Part shown: piece after piece, positions 31,869-40,058 of the stretch
How the letters are laid out: every line of letters starts with the position of its first letter
Position numbering within the stretch: the first letter of the stretch is position 1
Assembly: GCF_023652955.1 (NCBI RefSeq)
Contig: NZ_JAKLOY010000001.1
Location: 310,001 to 374,000 of the forward strand
Length of the DNA: 64,000 nt
DNA from: Geomonas sp. Red32
GTDB taxonomy: Bacteria > Desulfobacterota > Desulfuromonadia > Geobacterales > Geobacteraceae
Reading direction: 5' to 3'
Translations under genes and position numbers: made by a program
The notes under the pieces: model-generated
What the model was told of the DNA's origin: nothing
What the model saw: only the letters and a program-made list of their open reading frames with translations
Databases searched by the model: none

Positions 31869-34862
31869 ATGCAAAGCGCGCTCAACGAGAAGATCGTCTC
31901 CCGGGGAAAAGAGTTTTTCAGCACCATCAGCGGTGAAAAACCGTCGCTGTTCGACAAAGGGGCCTGGATGGGGAAGGTCATGGACTGGAGCATGCAGAAC
32001 GAGCAGTTCAAGGTCCAGATGTTCCGCTTCGTGGACGTTTTCCCTTCGTTGACCACCAGCCGGCTGCTGACCGACCACATCCGCGAGTATTTCGGCGAAG
32101 ACAAGGACATGCCGGCGGTCCTCTCGTGGGGAGCCAAGGCGGCCGGGATGTTCGGCTCTTTGGGGGGCGCCGTGCTCAACAAGGTGCTCTCTTCGAACAT
32201 CCAGGAGATGGCACGCCAGTTCATCGTGGGGGAGAACACCAAGGAGGCGGTGAAAAACCTCGAGAAGCTGAGAAAAGACGGCTTCGCCTTCGTGGTCGAC
32301 GTCCTTGGGGAGGCCACCCTTTCCGAGGCCGAGGCGGAGGCCTACACCAACACCTACCTGGAGCTTCTCGACGCGCTGAAGAAGGAGCAGGCCGGATGGA
32401 AACCGCTCGGTAACGGCGGCGGCTCCCTCGACTGGGGTCACGCACCCAAGGTCAACGTCGCCGTCAAGCCGACCGCCCTCTTCTGCCTGGCCAACCCCCA
32501 GGATTTCGAGGGGTCGGTCACCGCCATCCTCGCCAGGCTGCGCCAGATCATGGTCAAGGTGGTGGACCTCAACGGCTTCATGTGCATCGACATGGAATCG
32601 TACCGCCACAAGGGGATCATCCTGGAGGCCTTCCGCCGGCTGAAGCTCGAATACCGCAGCTACCCGCACCTGGGGATCGTGCTGCAAGCCTACCTGAAGG
32701 ATACCGACCGCGACCTGGACGAGCTCCTCGGCTGGGCGAGGAAGGAAGGGGTGCAGATTTCCGTCCGACTGGTGAAGGGGGCCTACTGGGACTACGAGAC
32801 CGTAAAGGCCAAGCAGAACGACTGGGAGGTACCGGTCTGGACCATCAAGGCGGAAAGCGACGCCGCCTACGAGCGCCAGGCGAGGAAGATCCTCGAGAAC
32901 CACGACATCTGCCACTTCGCCTGCGCCTCCCATAACATCCGCACCATCTCCTCCGTGATGGAGGCCGCCCGCCAGCTGGGGGTACCCGAGGAGCGCTACG
33001 AGTTCCAGGTCCTCTACGGGATGGCGGAGCCGGTGCGCCGCAGCATCCTCAAGGTTGCCGGCAGGATCCGCCTCTACTGCCCGTACGGCGACATGGTGCC
33101 GGGGATGGGATACCTGGTGCGCCGCCTGCTGGAAAATACCGCCAACGAGTCGTTCCTCCGTCAAAGCTTCGCCGGCGACGCCGAGATCGAGCGGCTCCTC
33201 GAGGATCCGGTCCTCACCGTGAGCAGGGAGAAGCAGGCGCGCCCGGTCGCGGCCTCCAAGGTATCCGAAGGCGTTCCCCCCTTTAAAAACGAGGCGATGG
33301 TGGACTTCACCCGTCCGGAGCACCGCGAGGCCTTCCCGAAGCAGATTGCGGCGGTGCGCGGCCAGCTCGGCAAGGTCTATCCCCTCTTCATCGACGGCAA
33401 AGAGGTCCGGATGGAGGAGGTGATCCCGACGGTGAACCCCAACCGCCCCTCGGAGGTGCTCGGAAGGGTCTGCCAGTCCGGAACCGCCGAGGTCGGCAAG
33501 GCGGTCGCCGCCGCCAAGGGGGCCTTCCCCGCCTGGCGTGACACCGCGCCGGAAAAGCGCGCCGAATACCTCCTCAAGGGGGCCGAGGCCGCCCGCAAGC
33601 GCGCCTTCGAGCTCGCCGCCTGGCAGGTGCTCGAGATCGGCAAACAGTGGGACCAGGCGTACGCCGACGTCACCGAGGCGATCGACTTCCTCGAGTACTA
33701 CGCCCGCGAGATGATCCGCCTCGGCAAGCCCTCCCGCGTGGGGAACGCCCCGGGCGAGCTGAACCACTACTTCTACGAGCCCAAAGGGGTGGCAGCGGTC
33801 ATCGCCCCCTGGAACTTCCCGCTCGCCATCAGCATGGGGATGGTCTCTGCCGCCATCGTGGCCGGCAACACCGTGGTCTTCAAGCCCTCCGCCCTCACCT
33901 CGATCATCGGCTGGCACCTGGTGGAGATCTTCCGCGAGGCGGGACTCCCCGCCGGCGTCTTCAACTTCACCCCGGGACGCGGCTCGGTGATGGGCGACTA
34001 CCTGGTGGACCACCCGGACATCAGCCTGATCGCCTTCACCGGCTCCATGGAAGTGGGTCTCCGGATCATCGAGCGGGCGGCCAAGGTCTACCCGGGGCAG
34101 CAGAACGTGAAGAAGATCGTCTGCGAGATGGGGGGCAAGAACGCCATCATCATCGACGACGACGCCGATCTCGACGAGGCGGTCCCGCACGTCCTCTACT
34201 CCGCCTTCGGTTTCCAGGGGCAGAAGTGCTCGGCCTGCTCGCGGGTCATCGTGGTGGACGCAGTCTACGACAAGTTCATCGACCGGCTGGTATCCATGGC
34301 CAAGGCGACCCAGGTCGGCCCCTCCGAGGACCCGGCCTACTACATGGGGGCGGTATCCGACAGTAACGCCCAGCGGACCATCATGGAGTACGCCTCCATC
34401 GGGAAGAAGGAGGGGCACCTCCTTTACGAGAGCCCGGTCCCGCAGGGCGAAGGATACTACGTCCCGATGACCATCGTCGGCGGGATCCGCCCCGAGCACC
34501 GGATCGCCCAGGAAGAGATCTTCGGACCGGTGCTGGCCGTCATGCGGGTCAAGGACTTCGACCAGGCGATCGAGTGGGCCAACTCCACCCGCTTCGCCCT
34601 CACCGGCGGGGTCTTCAGCCGCAGCCCGGAGCACCTGGACAAGGCCCGCCGCGAGTTCCGGGTGGGGAACCTCTACCTGAACAGGAACAACACCGGCGCG
34701 CTGGTTGGGCGTCAGCCGTTCGGCGGCTCCCGGATGTCCGGGGTCGGGACCAAGGCGGGGGGCCACGACTACCTCCTGCACTTCATGGACCCGCGCGTCA
34801 TCACCGAAAACACCATGCGCCGCGGCTTCGCACCAGTGGAAGCGGGGGATGACCTGCCGTAA
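31869..34862 (+). CDS. putA: Bifunctional proline dehydrogenase / L-glutamate gamma-semialdehyde dehydrogenase (PutA)
   Basis: This 997-residue protein oxidises proline to glutamate in two steps. The FAD-dependent proline dehydrogenase barrel comes first, with VRLVKGAYWDYE near the middle of the N-terminal half and the later YGMAEPVRRSILKVAGRIRL region. The NAD-dependent aldehyde dehydrogenase follows from about 500, with Glu in CEMGGKNA near 752 and the catalytic Cys in GQKCSACS near 786. There is no N-terminal ribbon-helix-helix DNA-binding domain, so it cannot autoregulate like E. coli PutA. That fits control by the divergent FadR-type regulator. The start at 31869 has CAGGAG; an upstream TTG extension is rejected. 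Confidence 0.95.
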   Translation: MQSALNEKIVSRGKEFFSTISGEKPSLFDKGAWMGKVMDWSMQNEQFKVQMFRFVDVFPSLTTSRLLTDHIREYFGEDKDMPAVLSWGAKAAGMFGSLGGAVLNKVLSSNIQEMARQFIVGENTKEAVKNLEKLRKDGFAFVVDVLGEATLSEAEAEAYTNTYLELLDALKKEQAGWKPLGNGGGSLDWGHAPKVNVAVKPTALFCLANPQDFEGSVTAILARLRQIMVKVVDLNGFMCIDMESYRHKGIILEAFRRLKLEYRSYPHLGIVLQAYLKDTDRDLDELLGWARKEGVQISVRLVKGAYWDYETVKAKQNDWEVPVWTIKAESDAAYERQARKILENHDICHFACASHNIRTISSVMEAARQLGVPEERYEFQVLYGMAEPVRRSILKVAGRIRLYCPYGDMVPGMGYLVRRLLENTANESFLRQSFAGDAEIERLLEDPVLTVSREKQARPVAASKVSEGVPPFKNEAMVDFTRPEHREAFPKQIAAVRGQLGKVYPLFIDGKEVRMEEVIPTVNPNRPSEVLGRVCQSGTAEVGKAVAAAKGAFPAWRDTAPEKRAEYLLKGAEAARKRAFELAAWQVLEIGKQWDQAYADVTEAIDFLEYYAREMIRLGKPSRVGNAPGELNHYFYEPKGVAAVIAPWNFPLAISMGMVSAAIVAGNTVVFKPSALTSIIGWHLVEIFREAGLPAGVFNFTPGRGSVMGDYLVDHPDISLIAFTGSMEVGLRIIERAAKVYPGQQNVKKIVCEMGGKNAIIIDDDADLDEAVPHVLYSAFGFQGQKCSACSRVIVVDAVYDKFIDRLVSMAKATQVGPSEDPAYYMGAVSDSNAQRTIMEYASIGKKEGHLLYESPVPQGEGYYVPMTIVGGIRPEHRIAQEEIFGPVLAVMRVKDFDQAIEWANSTRFALTGGVFSRSPEHLDKARREFRVGNLYLNRNNTGALVGRQPFGGSRMSGVGTKAGGHDYLLHFMDPRVITENTMRRGFAPVEAGDDLP

Positions 34863-34885
34863 GAAGGAAGCAAACCTGCAGTGAA

Positions 34886-34931
34886 TAAAAGCGGATGGTG
34901 ACGGGGCAGCCCGCCGCCATCCGCTTTTTTC
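34886..34931 (+). terminator. Rho-independent terminator of putA
   Basis: AAAAGCGGATGG and CCATCCGCTTTT pair around a GC-rich loop, followed by TT. It lies 25 bases past the stop codon. Confidence 0.9.
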
Positions 34932-34959
34932 GTGTACCCCGCTTCCGCACCCCGCCACT

Positions 34960-35000
34960 TCCCCCTCTCCCTAGCCTCCCCCTCCAAGGGGGAGGGAACC
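34960..35000. repeat. C/G-rich intergenic hairpin (CCTCCCCCTCC-AA-GGGGGAGGG)
   Basis: A hairpin with CCCTCTCCC and CCTCCCCCTCCAAGGGGGAG is similar in style to the elements at 6430, 60297 and 63484. It seems to be a dispersed genome repeat and not part of the gene regulation here. Confidence 0.5.
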
Positions 35001-35038
35001 GCTTGTTTGACCACAGCAAAATCTGTTTACGGAAACCC

Positions 35039-35067
35039 TTGACGCAGCGGCTCCTTTCTGGAATAAT
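35039..35067 (+). promoter_or_regulatory. Promoter of the second amino-acid ABC operon
   Basis: TTGACG (35039-35044), a 17-bp spacer and AATAAT (35062-35067) match the housekeeping consensus 5/6 each. The predicted start of transcription falls in the GGT-N3-ACC site downstream. Confidence 0.65.
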
Positions 35068-35074
35068 GGCCCGC

Positions 35075-35092
35075 CGGTCTGACCAATAGACC
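35075..35092. promoter_or_regulatory. CGGT-CTG-ACCA site overlapping an inverted repeat
   Basis: CGGTCTGACCA (35075-35085) matches TGGT-N3-ACCA at 7 of 8 fixed bases and sits at about +5 of the predicted transcript. It overlaps a second inverted repeat GGTCT-N7-AGACC (35076-35092). It is a candidate operator for the FadR-type regulator. Confidence 0.45.
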
Positions 35093-35122
35093 TTAGCCAA
35101 TGCTAATGATATCGGAGGGAAG

Positions 35123-35914
35123 ATGAAAAAGTTAATCCTGCTTATCGCCGTCACCCTTATCGCCGCGCTTACCATCCCGGCCCTCGCCGCCGATGGCTCC
35201 TTCAACAAGGCCAAAAGCGCCGGCAAAATCGTCATTGGCCTCGATGACGCCTTCCCTCCCATGGGCTACCGCGATGACAAAGGGAAGCTGATCGGCTTCG
35301 ACATCGACGCCGCCGAGGAAGTCGGCAAGCGTCTCGGGATCAAGATCGAGTGGCAGCCGACCGCCTGGGAAGGCGTGATCCACTCCCTCAACGCCAAGAA
35401 ATTCGACTGCATCTGGAACGGCATGACCATCACCGACGAGCGCGCCAAAGAAGTGGCCTTCACCAAGCCGTACATCATGGACGGCCAGATCGCCGTGGTC
35501 CGCTTCAAGGACAAGCGCTTCAAGTCCCTCAAGGACCTCAAAAAGGTGAAGGTCGGCGCCCAGAAAGGCTCCTCCGCCCTGAGCGCCGTGAAGAAACTCC
35601 CCACCGCTCCGGTTGAGCTCAAAGAGTACGAGGACAACCCTAAGGCGCTCCTCGACCTGGAAGCCTCCCGCATCGACGTGGTGGTGATGGACAACGTCAC
35701 CGGCCGCGACTTCATCGCCAAGCGCCCCGGCCAGTTCAAGGTCCTCCCCGGCTTCATCAGCAAGGAGCCGTTCGGGGTCGCCTTCCGCAAGGAAGACACC
35801 GCGCTGCGCACCAAGGTTCAGCAGGCCCTCGACAAGATGGTCAAGGACGGCACCATGGCGAAGATCTCCCGCAAGTGGTTCGCCGAGGACATCACCAACC
35901 CGAAGAAGTGGTAG
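35123..35914 (+). CDS. Polar amino acid ABC transporter, periplasmic binding protein
   Basis: This 263-residue family 3 solute-binding protein has a signal peptide (MKKLILLIAVTLIAALTIPALAA) and motifs VIGLDDAFPPMGYRDD, GFDIDAAEEVGKRLGI, DCIWNGMTITDERAKEVAFT and the domain hinge. The start has GGAGGGAAG. A terminator-like hairpin separates it from the permease gene, which would give more binding protein than membrane components. Confidence 0.93.
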   Translation: MKKLILLIAVTLIAALTIPALAADGSFNKAKSAGKIVIGLDDAFPPMGYRDDKGKLIGFDIDAAEEVGKRLGIKIEWQPTAWEGVIHSLNAKKFDCIWNGMTITDERAKEVAFTKPYIMDGQIAVVRFKDKRFKSLKDLKKVKVGAQKGSSALSAVKKLPTAPVELKEYEDNPKALLDLEASRIDVVVMDNVTGRDFIAKRPGQFKVLPGFISKEPFGVAFRKEDTALRTKVQQALDKMVKDGTMAKISRKWFAEDITNPKKW

Positions 35915-35940
35915 CCGGAATCTCTCCGGTATGGTAGAAA

Positions 35941-35972
35941 GGGACCCGTACTCGACGGGTCCCGGCTTTTAT
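35941..35972 (+). terminator. Intra-operon terminator/attenuator
   Basis: GGGACCCGT and ACGGGTCCC form a 9-bp stem with a 5-base loop followed by GGCTTTTATT. It lies 26 bases past the binding-protein stop and 25 before the permease start, so it probably works as a partial terminator. Confidence 0.75.
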
Positions 35973-35996
35973 TCCGCACTATGTGAAGGCAGTACT

Positions 35997-37028
35997 ATGA
36001 CTCTTTTCAGCAAACCATCCGGCAGGGTCGTCATCGCGACCCTGCTTTTTTTGTGGGCGCTCGCCCTTCCTTTCGCCGCCTGCGCCGCCCCTGTGGATCC
36101 CGACCAGGTTTTCAAAAATGCCAGCGACATCATGGCGCAGGGGGATCTCTCCGCCGCGGTCGCCGAGCTCCAGAAGATCCCCAAACCCGCCAAGGGGGAG
36201 GACGGCGAGGCGTACGCCCGGAGCCGGATGCAGATCGCTAGGCTCGAGTTCTCGCTGGGGGAGATGGAGAAGGCTAGCGCCGCCGCCAAAGACGTGCTCG
36301 CTCTCTACCCCGACAACAGCGAGGCGAAGAATTTCGCGGCCTCGGTGGCTGCCGCGCGCCAGCCCGGCTACGTCACCTTCTTCAAGGATTGCCTCCGGTT
36401 CCTCCCTTCCCTGCTGAAGGGGGCGGTGACCACCCTGCTCCTGGTGGTCGGCACCATGCTGATCTCCCCCCTGGGGGGCCTTTTGATCGCCCTCGGAAGG
36501 ATCAGCGCCTTCCGCCCGGTCTCGGCCCTTTGCTGGTTCGTCATCTGGTTCTTCCGCGGCACGCCGCTTTTGCTCCAGCTCTTTTTCATCTACTACGGCC
36601 TCCCTTCGCTGGGGATCACCCTTCCCCCCGCCACCGCCGCCATCATCGGCCTCGGGCTCAACTATTCGGCCTACCTCGGTGAGATCATCCGCGGCGGGAT
36701 CCAGAGCATCGACCACGGCCAGATGGAGGCCGCCAAGGCGATCGGGATGACCTACCGCCAGGCGATGCGGAGGGTCATCATCCCGCAGACCTACAAGAGA
36801 CTCATGCCCCCCATCGGCAACGAGTTCATCGCCCTCATCAAGGACACCGCGCTCGTTTCCACCATCGCCATGGTGGAACTCATGCGCTCGGCCGACCAGC
36901 TCTTCAACACCTACTTCAACGTGACGGCCCTGGTGCTGGCTGCCCTGGTCTACCTCGCCTTCACCACCCTCTTCACCTTCATCTTCCAAAGGATCGAGTA
37001 CCGTGCGGGGATTTATGAACACCGATAG
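35997..37028 (+). CDS. Amino acid ABC transporter permease with an N-terminal periplasmic TPR-like domain
   Basis: This 343-residue protein is about 100 residues longer than a usual HisMQ-type permease. It begins with a signal-like hydrophobic segment (VVIATLLFLWALALPFAACA). A soluble helical region with TPR-like repeats follows (about 35-120: FKNASDIMAQGDLSAAVAEL, then ARLEFSLGEMEKASAAAKDV). The canonical permease begins near 135, with the EAA loop GQMEAAKAIGMTYRQAMR. The start at 35997 has AAGGCA. The extra domain would face the periplasm and may contact the binding protein. The ATPase gene overlaps the end. Confidence 0.88.
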   Translation: MTLFSKPSGRVVIATLLFLWALALPFAACAAPVDPDQVFKNASDIMAQGDLSAAVAELQKIPKPAKGEDGEAYARSRMQIARLEFSLGEMEKASAAAKDVLALYPDNSEAKNFAASVAAARQPGYVTFFKDCLRFLPSLLKGAVTTLLLVVGTMLISPLGGLLIALGRISAFRPVSALCWFVIWFFRGTPLLLQLFFIYYGLPSLGITLPPATAAIIGLGLNYSAYLGEIIRGGIQSIDHGQMEAAKAIGMTYRQAMRRVIIPQTYKRLMPPIGNEFIALIKDTALVSTIAMVELMRSADQLFNTYFNVTALVLAALVYLAFTTLFTFIFQRIEYRAGIYEHR

Positions 37029-37791
37029 GCAGCCGCTCATAGAGCTTCAGGGGATCGTCAAACGCTTCAAGAGCCTGACCGCCGTCAACGGGGTCTCCCT
37101 CTCCGTCTACCCCGGCGAAAAGCTCGTCATCATCGGCCCCTCCGGCTCGGGAAAATCGACCTTGCTCCGTTCGATCAACTTCCTGGAAGAGATCGACGAG
37201 GGGACGGTCCGCTTCGAGGGGCACGAGGTGGGGTACCACCGGCGCCACGGCAAGCTCCACCTCGACAAGCAGTCGGTGATCTGCCCCCTTAGGGCCGAGA
37301 TCGGGATGGTCTTCCAGCACTTCCACCTCTTTCCCCATATGACCGTACTCGGCAACGTCATGGAGGGACCGCTCACCGTCCAGAAGAAGCCGGCCGCCGA
37401 GGCACGGCAGATCGCCCTCGACATGCTCGCCAAGGTGGGGCTCTCCGACAAGCAGGACGTCTACCCCGCCACCCTTTCGGGGGGGCAGAAGCAGCGGGTG
37501 GCCATCGCCAGGGCGCTCGCCATGCGCCCCAAGCTGATGCTCTTCGACGAACCGACCTCGGCCCTCGACCCGGAGCTCGTCGGGGAGGTCTTCGACACCA
37601 TCCACACCCTGGCCGACGAGGGGATGACCATGATCATCGTCACCCACCACATGGGGTTCGCGCGCGAGCTCGCCGACCGGGTGATGTTCATGGAAAAGGG
37701 GGACTTCATTGCGCAGGGAACGCCGCAGGAGTTCTTCGACAACCAGGGTGGCAACGAGAGGATCAAGAGCTTTTTAAGCAGGCTGATCTAA
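37015..37791 (+). CDS. Polar amino acid ABC transporter, ATP-binding protein
   Basis: This 258-residue ATPase has Walker [21 protein letters not shown] (Q-loop), signature LSGGQKQR, Walker [12 protein letters not shown] and IVTHHMGFA. An unusual 15- to 20-residue insertion (GYHRRHGKLHLDKQSVICPL) lies between Walker A and the Q-loop. It overlaps the permease by 14 bases. A GTG at 37003 in the same frame is an alternative start. Confidence 0.93.
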   Translation: MNTDRQPLIELQGIVKRFKSLTAVNGVSLSVYPGEKLVIIGPSGSGKSTLLRSINFLEEIDEGTVRFEGHEVGYHRRHGKLHLDKQSVICPLRAEIGMVFQHFHLFPHMTVLGNVMEGPLTVQKKPAAEARQIALDMLAKVGLSDKQDVYPATLSGGQKQRVAIARALAMRPKLMLFDEPTSALDPELVGEVFDTIHTLADEGMTMIIVTHHMGFARELADRVMFMEKGDFIAQGTPQEFFDNQGGNERIKSFLSRLI

Positions 37792-37794
37792 CCC

Positions 37795-37850
37795 CGCTAC
37801 CCCCGCCCTTTTGGCGGAGAGGGACGGGGTGAGGAAGGGGAGCCGAAGGG
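37795..37850. repeat. C/G-rich dispersed intergenic repeat
   Basis: ACCCCCGCCCTTTTGGCGGA followed by GAGGGACGGGGTGAGG resembles, on the opposite strand, the CCTCACCCC...CCCTC elements at 60297 and 63484. It starts 3 bases past the ATPase stop codon and can fold on itself. Confidence 0.45.
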
Positions 37851-37987
37851 TAGAGCCGGCCATCCCAGGCGGATTGCCGGACGAGGGAGAGTTTTGCGGG
37901 ACAAAACTCCCCTGGCCTGCCGGGGTGAGGCAGCCTGGGCAGGGGCCTGACAAATGGTCCAAAAATGCTAAGCATGCGAACTATCAA

Positions 37988-38022
37988 TATAATTAAGATT
38001 AGCTTATTTTGGTAAGACCAAA
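37988..38022 (+). promoter_or_regulatory. Liv operon promoter region with TTTGGT-AAG-ACCAAA operator
   Basis: A perfect TATAAT (37988-37993) lies 15 bases upstream of a perfect 6-bp inverted repeat with a 3-bp centre (38008-38022) that contains TGGT-N3-ACCA. I see no good -35, so promoter use is less certain than the operator. A leader of about 205 nt precedes livH. The rest of the 37792-38208 gap holds a C/G-rich repeat and nothing I can name. Confidence 0.55.
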
Positions 38023-38208
38023 TAATTGTCTTGCTCAGCGGCGCCAAAACGTGGTAGAAAGCCCCGTTTGTTTAAAAAGAGTATACAGTGCCGTCCGCGT
38101 CGTCATCTCTCTGTAATGTCGAGAGAAATTAGGTTGGGAACGGAAGGCGCTGGCGAGACAATTCAACTACCGGCCAGACCGGAGACCACTCCTGACAAAG
38201 GACCGTCA

Positions 38209-39084
38209 ATGTTCCTACAGCAACTGATCAACGGGGTAGCCCTCGGGAGCACGTACGCGCTGATAGCTCTCGGCTACACCATGGTGTACGGCATCATCAC
38301 CCTCATCAACTTTGCCCATGGCGAGATCTTCATGGTCGGCGCCTTCGTCGGGCTCCTCCTGATCACCTACTTCAAGCTCAACATCTTCGTGGCGATGTTC
38401 CTCTCGATGAGCTTCTGCATGATCCTCGGGGTGGTGATCGAGCTGGTCGCCTACCGCAGGCTGCGCCGCTCGTCGAGGCTCTCGGCGCTGATCTCCGCCA
38501 TCGGGGTTTCGATCTTCCTCTCGTCGCTGGCGCTCATGATCTTCGGCGCCGACGCCAAGGCCTTCCCGGACGATGTGTTCCCGCTTCGGCAGATCAAGAT
38601 CGGCAGCGCCGAGGTCTCCACCCTCCAGCTCTCCATCATCGGCATCTCGGCCCTGTTGATGCTCACCCTCGAGTTCATCGTCCAGAAGACCAAGATCGGC
38701 AAGGCAATGCGGGCCACTTCCGAGGACTACACCGCCGCCGCCCTGATGGGAATCAACGTCAACCGCGTCATCTCCTTCACCTTCGCCCTCGGTTCCGCCC
38801 TGGCCGCCGCCGGCGGCATGCTGGTGGGACTCCTTTTCAACGCCGTCACCTTCAACATGGGACTCATGGCCGGCCTTAAAGCCTTCGCAGCCGCCGTCCT
38901 GGGCGGGATCGGCTCCATCCCGGGCGCCATGCTCGGCGGGGTCCTCCTCGGGGTTACCGAGGTCTTCGGGGTCGCCATCGGCTATTCCTCGTACCGGGAC
39001 GCCATCGCCTTCACCATTCTCGTCCTGGTGCTCCTGCTGAAGCCCACCGGCCTCCTCGGCCAGAAAATCCAGAAAAAGGTTTAA
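38209..39084 (+). CDS. livH: Branched-chain amino acid ABC transporter permease LivH
   Basis: This 291-residue inner-membrane protein has about eight membrane segments with LivH hallmarks: NGVALGSTYALIALGYTMVYG, LINFAHGEIFMVGAF, and AAVLGGIGSIPGAMLGGVLLG near the end. With LivM it forms the Leu/Ile/Val channel. The start at 38209 follows AAAGGA. A frame 61 codons longer is rejected because it crosses the leader and operator. LivM follows after 5 bases. Confidence 0.94.
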   Translation: MFLQQLINGVALGSTYALIALGYTMVYGIITLINFAHGEIFMVGAFVGLLLITYFKLNIFVAMFLSMSFCMILGVVIELVAYRRLRRSSRLSALISAIGVSIFLSSLALMIFGADAKAFPDDVFPLRQIKIGSAEVSTLQLSIIGISALLMLTLEFIVQKTKIGKAMRATSEDYTAAALMGINVNRVISFTFALGSALAAAGGMLVGLLFNAVTFNMGLMAGLKAFAAAVLGGIGSIPGAMLGGVLLGVTEVFGVAIGYSSYRDAIAFTILVLVLLLKPTGLLGQKIQKKV

Positions 39085-39089
39085 TAGAT

Positions 39090-40019
39090 ATGGGTCACTT
39101 CCTTCAGAGCATCGTCGGGTCCGTCGACCCGTATACCCTCCAGATCATCGTCAACATCGGGATTGCCATCCCGCTTGCCCTCGGCCTCAACGTCATTACC
39201 GGCCTGACCGGGCAGCTCTCGCTGGGACACGCGGCGTTCATGAGCATCGGGGCGTTCATCGGTGCCATCCTCACCAACCGGCTCGGGCTCCCCTTCGAGC
39301 TGAACCTGATCCTGACCGGCCTGCTGACTGCGCTGATCGGCGTGCTGATCGGCTTCCCGATCCTGCGGCTGACCGGCGATTACCTGGCCATCTGCACCCT
39401 GGGCTTCGCCGAGATCGTCAAGGTCGTTTTCCTCAACCTGGACATCACCAACAAGGCGCTCGGCATGCAGGTAGTACCGGCCAAAACCTCGATCCCGATG
39501 CCGATCTACGTCTGGGTGGTGGCCATCATCTCCATCGTGTTCGTGACCTTCCTGCAGTCCTCCCGCCTGGGCCGCGCCCTGAAGGCGATCCGGGAAGACG
39601 AGATCGCTGCCGAGGCTATGGGGATCAACCTGGCGATCTACAAGGTCAAGTCCTTCGCCATCGGCACCTTCCTGGCCGGTATCGGCGGCTGCCTTTACGC
39701 CCACTTCATCAACTACATCAACCCTTCCGACTTCGGGTTCCTCAAGTCGGTCGATATCCTCAGCATGGTGGTGCTCGGCGGCCTGGGAAGCATCCCCGGC
39801 ACCGTGTTCGGCGCCGCCGTCCTCTCCGCCGCCCCGGAGTTTCTCCGCTTCATGTCGCAGTACCGTATGCTCGTCTACGGCGCGCTTCTCGTCTGCCTCA
39901 TGGTCTTCCGCCCCAACGGCCTTTTGGGCGGTGTCAACTTCACCGGGATGCTGATGAAGGCGCTGGGCCGCAGGGCAAGCGAAACCCTCGCCGCGGATCC
40001 GAAGCGGCGCGAGCTGTAA
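39090..40019 (+). CDS. livM: Branched-chain amino acid ABC transporter permease LivM
   Basis: This 309-residue membrane protein shows GLNVITGLTGQLSLGHAAFM, RLTGDYLAICTLGFAEI and MVVLGGLGSIPGTVFGAA, the LivM signature segments. It has about nine hydrophobic segments. It is the second gene of the livHMGF operon, 5 bases after livH and 39 before livG. Confidence 0.94.
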   Translation: MGHFLQSIVGSVDPYTLQIIVNIGIAIPLALGLNVITGLTGQLSLGHAAFMSIGAFIGAILTNRLGLPFELNLILTGLLTALIGVLIGFPILRLTGDYLAICTLGFAEIVKVVFLNLDITNKALGMQVVPAKTSIPMPIYVWVVAIISIVFVTFLQSSRLGRALKAIREDEIAAEAMGINLAIYKVKSFAIGTFLAGIGGCLYAHFINYINPSDFGFLKSVDILSMVVLGGLGSIPGTVFGAAVLSAAPEFLRFMSQYRMLVYGALLVCLMVFRPNGLLGGVNFTGMLMKALGRRASETLAADPKRREL

Positions 40020-40058
40020 GGGCCTTCGAGGCCTCACCTTACCGAAGGAATTTTCCGC

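Noticed and set aside
31848-34958. Minus-strand open frame of about 1,000 residues
   Set aside because: It is the antisense shadow of putA, caused by high GC at codon third positions; its translation is His/Val/Gly/Asp-rich low-complexity sequence.
38026-38208. N-terminal extension of LivH by 61 residues
   Set aside because: The extra part is basic and non-membrane, covers the leader region, and the ATG at 38209 has a ribosome site and the conserved LivH start.
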